64,000 nucleotides of DNA, from assembly GCA_029783825.1 (NCBI GenBank), contig JAREIK010002435.1:1-64000 (forward strand), written 5' to 3'. This stretch comes from Sapria himalayana. Lineage: Eukaryota > Streptophyta > Magnoliopsida > Malpighiales > Rafflesiaceae. Below the pieces are notes generated by a model. The model was not told the origin of the DNA, ran no database searches, and worked only from the letters and a program-made list of their open reading frames with translations. This document shows, one piece after another, positions 62,191-64,000 of the stretch. Position numbers and translations under genes: made by a program. Within the stretch, counting starts at the first letter, position 1, and every line of letters begins with the position of its first letter.

Positions 62191-63012
62191 ATTAATATTT
62201 ATTATTATTCATCATTATTATTATTACTTTTTTATTCTATTTATTATTCATATTATTCTTAATCTCATTATTCATGGTTTTCTTGTTATTCTTTTATTAT
62301 TCTTTTTCTTCTTATTTTTATTATTCTTCTTATTCATCTTATTCTTCTTATTTTGTATATTCTTCTTATTTTTCATAATCTTCTTACTCATCTAAGTCTA
62401 CATATTTTTCTAATTCTTCTTAATCTTCTTATTCTTCTTAATATTCTTATTCTTCTTATTCTTCTGATTTTTCTTATTCTTCTTACTCATCTTATTCTTC
62501 TTAATCATCTTATTCTTCTCATTCTTATTATTCTTATTATTCTTTTTATTCTTCTTATTCAACTTATTCTTCTATGCTTGGTATTCTTCTTATTCTTCTT
62601 ATTCTTCGTATTTTCTTATTCGTATTATTATTCTTTTCTTCTTATTCTTAATATTTTTCTTATTCTTTTTTTTTGTTAGTATTCTTCTTATTCAACTTAT
62701 TCTTCTTATTATTCTTATTCTTATGATTCTTATGATTATTTTTATTCTTCTTATTCTTCGTAATCATCTTATTCTTCTTATTCATCTTATTCTTCTTATT
62801 ATTCTTATTATTTTTATTCTTCTCATTCTTCCTATTTTTTTATTCTTCCTTTTATTCTTTTTCTTTTTACTCTACTTTTTTTTGTTAATTCTTCTTATCC
62901 TCCTTATTCTTCTTATTCATCTTATTATTCTTATTATTCTTATTTTTCTTAGTATTAATATTCTTCTTAATCTTCTTATTCTTATACTTCTTATTCTTAT
63001 TATTATACTTTT
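62191..63012. repeat. Expanded 9-bp T/C-rich array, array 7
   Basis: About 820 bp between the truncated 5' side of LINE-E and the 3' end of LINE-F. It has many TTATTCATC variant units. The ORFs at 62353-62679 and 62723-63298 are repeat artefacts. Confidence 0.9.
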
Positions 63013-63140
63013 TTTAAAGGTTTGTTTTATTAATTATAAAAAGCCCTCTCTTTTGGCAGAAAAATATCATTTTACAATATATATAATTACCATTAGCCCC
63101 TTTCACACCCTTAACAAAATTAAAAAAAAGATCTTTTTAT
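63013..63140 (-). mobile_element. LINE-F: very short 5'-truncated LINE 3' end
   Basis: About 125 bp holding only the shared terminal block (AAAGGTTTGTTTTATTAATT, then CCCTCTCTTTTGGCAGAAAA and TATCATTTTACA) and a little 3' UTR. T/C arrays lie on both sides. It is a severe 5' truncation of the same LINE family. Confidence 0.75.
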
Positions 63141-64000
63141 TAAACTTATTTTACTTATTCTACTTATTCTTCGTATTCTTCTTAATTTTCTTATTTTTTT
63201 ATTCTTTTATTTTTGTTATACTTTATTTTCTCCTAATTTTTCTAATTCATCTTATTCATTTTATTCTTCTTATTCTCTTACTCTATTTATTTTGTTAATT
63301 CTTTTTATCCATCTTATTCTTTTTATTATTCTTATTCTTCTTATTCATATTACACAACTTATTCATCATATTCTTCTTATCTTTTTTATTCTTCTTATTC
63401 TTATTATTCTTCTAATTCTTCTAATTCTTCTTATTGTTCATATCTTCTTATATATTGCATTCTTCGTATTATTCTTATTCTTCTTATTCATGTTATTCTC
63501 GTTATTATTTTTATTCTTATTATTTTTTTTTATTTTTTTTATTCTTCTTATTATTCTATTTTTTGTAATTCTACTAATTCTTCTTTTTCTTCCTAATCTT
63601 TTTATTCTTCTTATTCTTATTATTCTATTGATCTTATTATTATTATTATTCTTATTATTCTTATTATTCTTATTCTTCTTATTCTTCTTATTCTTCTTAT
63701 TCTTCATATTCTTCTTATTTTTCTTATTCTTATTATTCTTCTTATACTTTTTATTCTTCTTATTCTTCTTATTCTTCTTTTATTCTTATTCTATTTATTT
63801 TTTTTATTCTTCTTTTTCTTCTTTTTCTTTTTATTCATTTTATTCTTCTTATTCTTTTTATTATTAAAATACTTTTAATTCTTCTTATTCATCTTATTTA
63901 TCTTATTCATCGTATTCTTCTTATTATTCTTATCTTATTATTCTTATTTTTCTTAATCTTATTATTCATGTTTTTCTTGTTATTCTTCTTAATCTTTTTT
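63141..64000. repeat. Expanded 9-bp T/C-rich array, array 8 (runs off the window)
   Basis: TTATTCTTC-type sequence from the right side of LINE-F to the end of the window, with (ATT)n at about 63635-63650. ORFs on both strands are repeat products. Confidence 0.92.

Overview
This is nuclear DNA of a flowering plant, strongly AT-rich and almost entirely transposon-derived. The evidence is plant L1-type LINEs (DUF4283 plus CCHC zinc-knuckle ORF1; endonuclease, reverse transcriptase, zf-RVT and RNase H ORF2), CACTA (Spm/En-like) ends with GCGACGGATTT-type subterminal repeats, a tRNA-derived SINE candidate, and broken copies of typical plant genes (tripeptidyl peptidase II, an EDR2/DUF1336 family protein, NUP93, snRNP SmF). 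I see no intact protein-coding gene, rRNA, tRNA or CRISPR. The species cannot be named.

Layout. 1-11.2 kb: a TTATTCTTC-type 9-bp array, a full-length LINE (LINE-A, minus strand), then another array. 11.2-27.1 kb: a CACTA-type left end with degenerate subterminal repeats, then AT-rich DNA holding a large inverted repeat built of TATAACTATA-type sequence, with an SmF-like exon in its loop, an almost perfect 400-bp palindrome in its right arm, and a SINE. 27.1-28.7 kb: a LINE fragment (LINE-B). 28.7-33.1 kb: array. 33.1-44.4 kb: a second CACTA-family segment packed with captured host-gene pieces, all on the minus strand. 44.4-64 kb: arrays alternating with four more LINE copies (C, D, E, F), D being full length.

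How it fits together. All six LINE copies lie on the minus strand. In five of them the 3' end carries the same short signature (a CCCTCTC-TTTT block and a TTTATT-rich stretch on the plus strand) and abuts a 9-bp array directly; the sixth survives only as a few bases of that end. The 5' ends of A to F also meet arrays. The simplest reading is that (GAAGAATAA)n is the LINE's own 3' tail and also its preferred landing site, so elements pile up head to tail. The CACTA segment is a gene-capturing (Pack-type) element: the EDR2-like and TPP2 pieces keep introns, so they were copied from DNA, while the NUP93 piece looks intron-free and resembles a cDNA copy fused into the EDR2-like piece. Every coding segment has stops, frameshifts or deletions; LINE-A keeps the most catalytic residues.

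Boundaries inside low-complexity DNA are good to about 10-50 bp. Family assignments rest on motifs read by eye and remembered family sequences, not on database searches.
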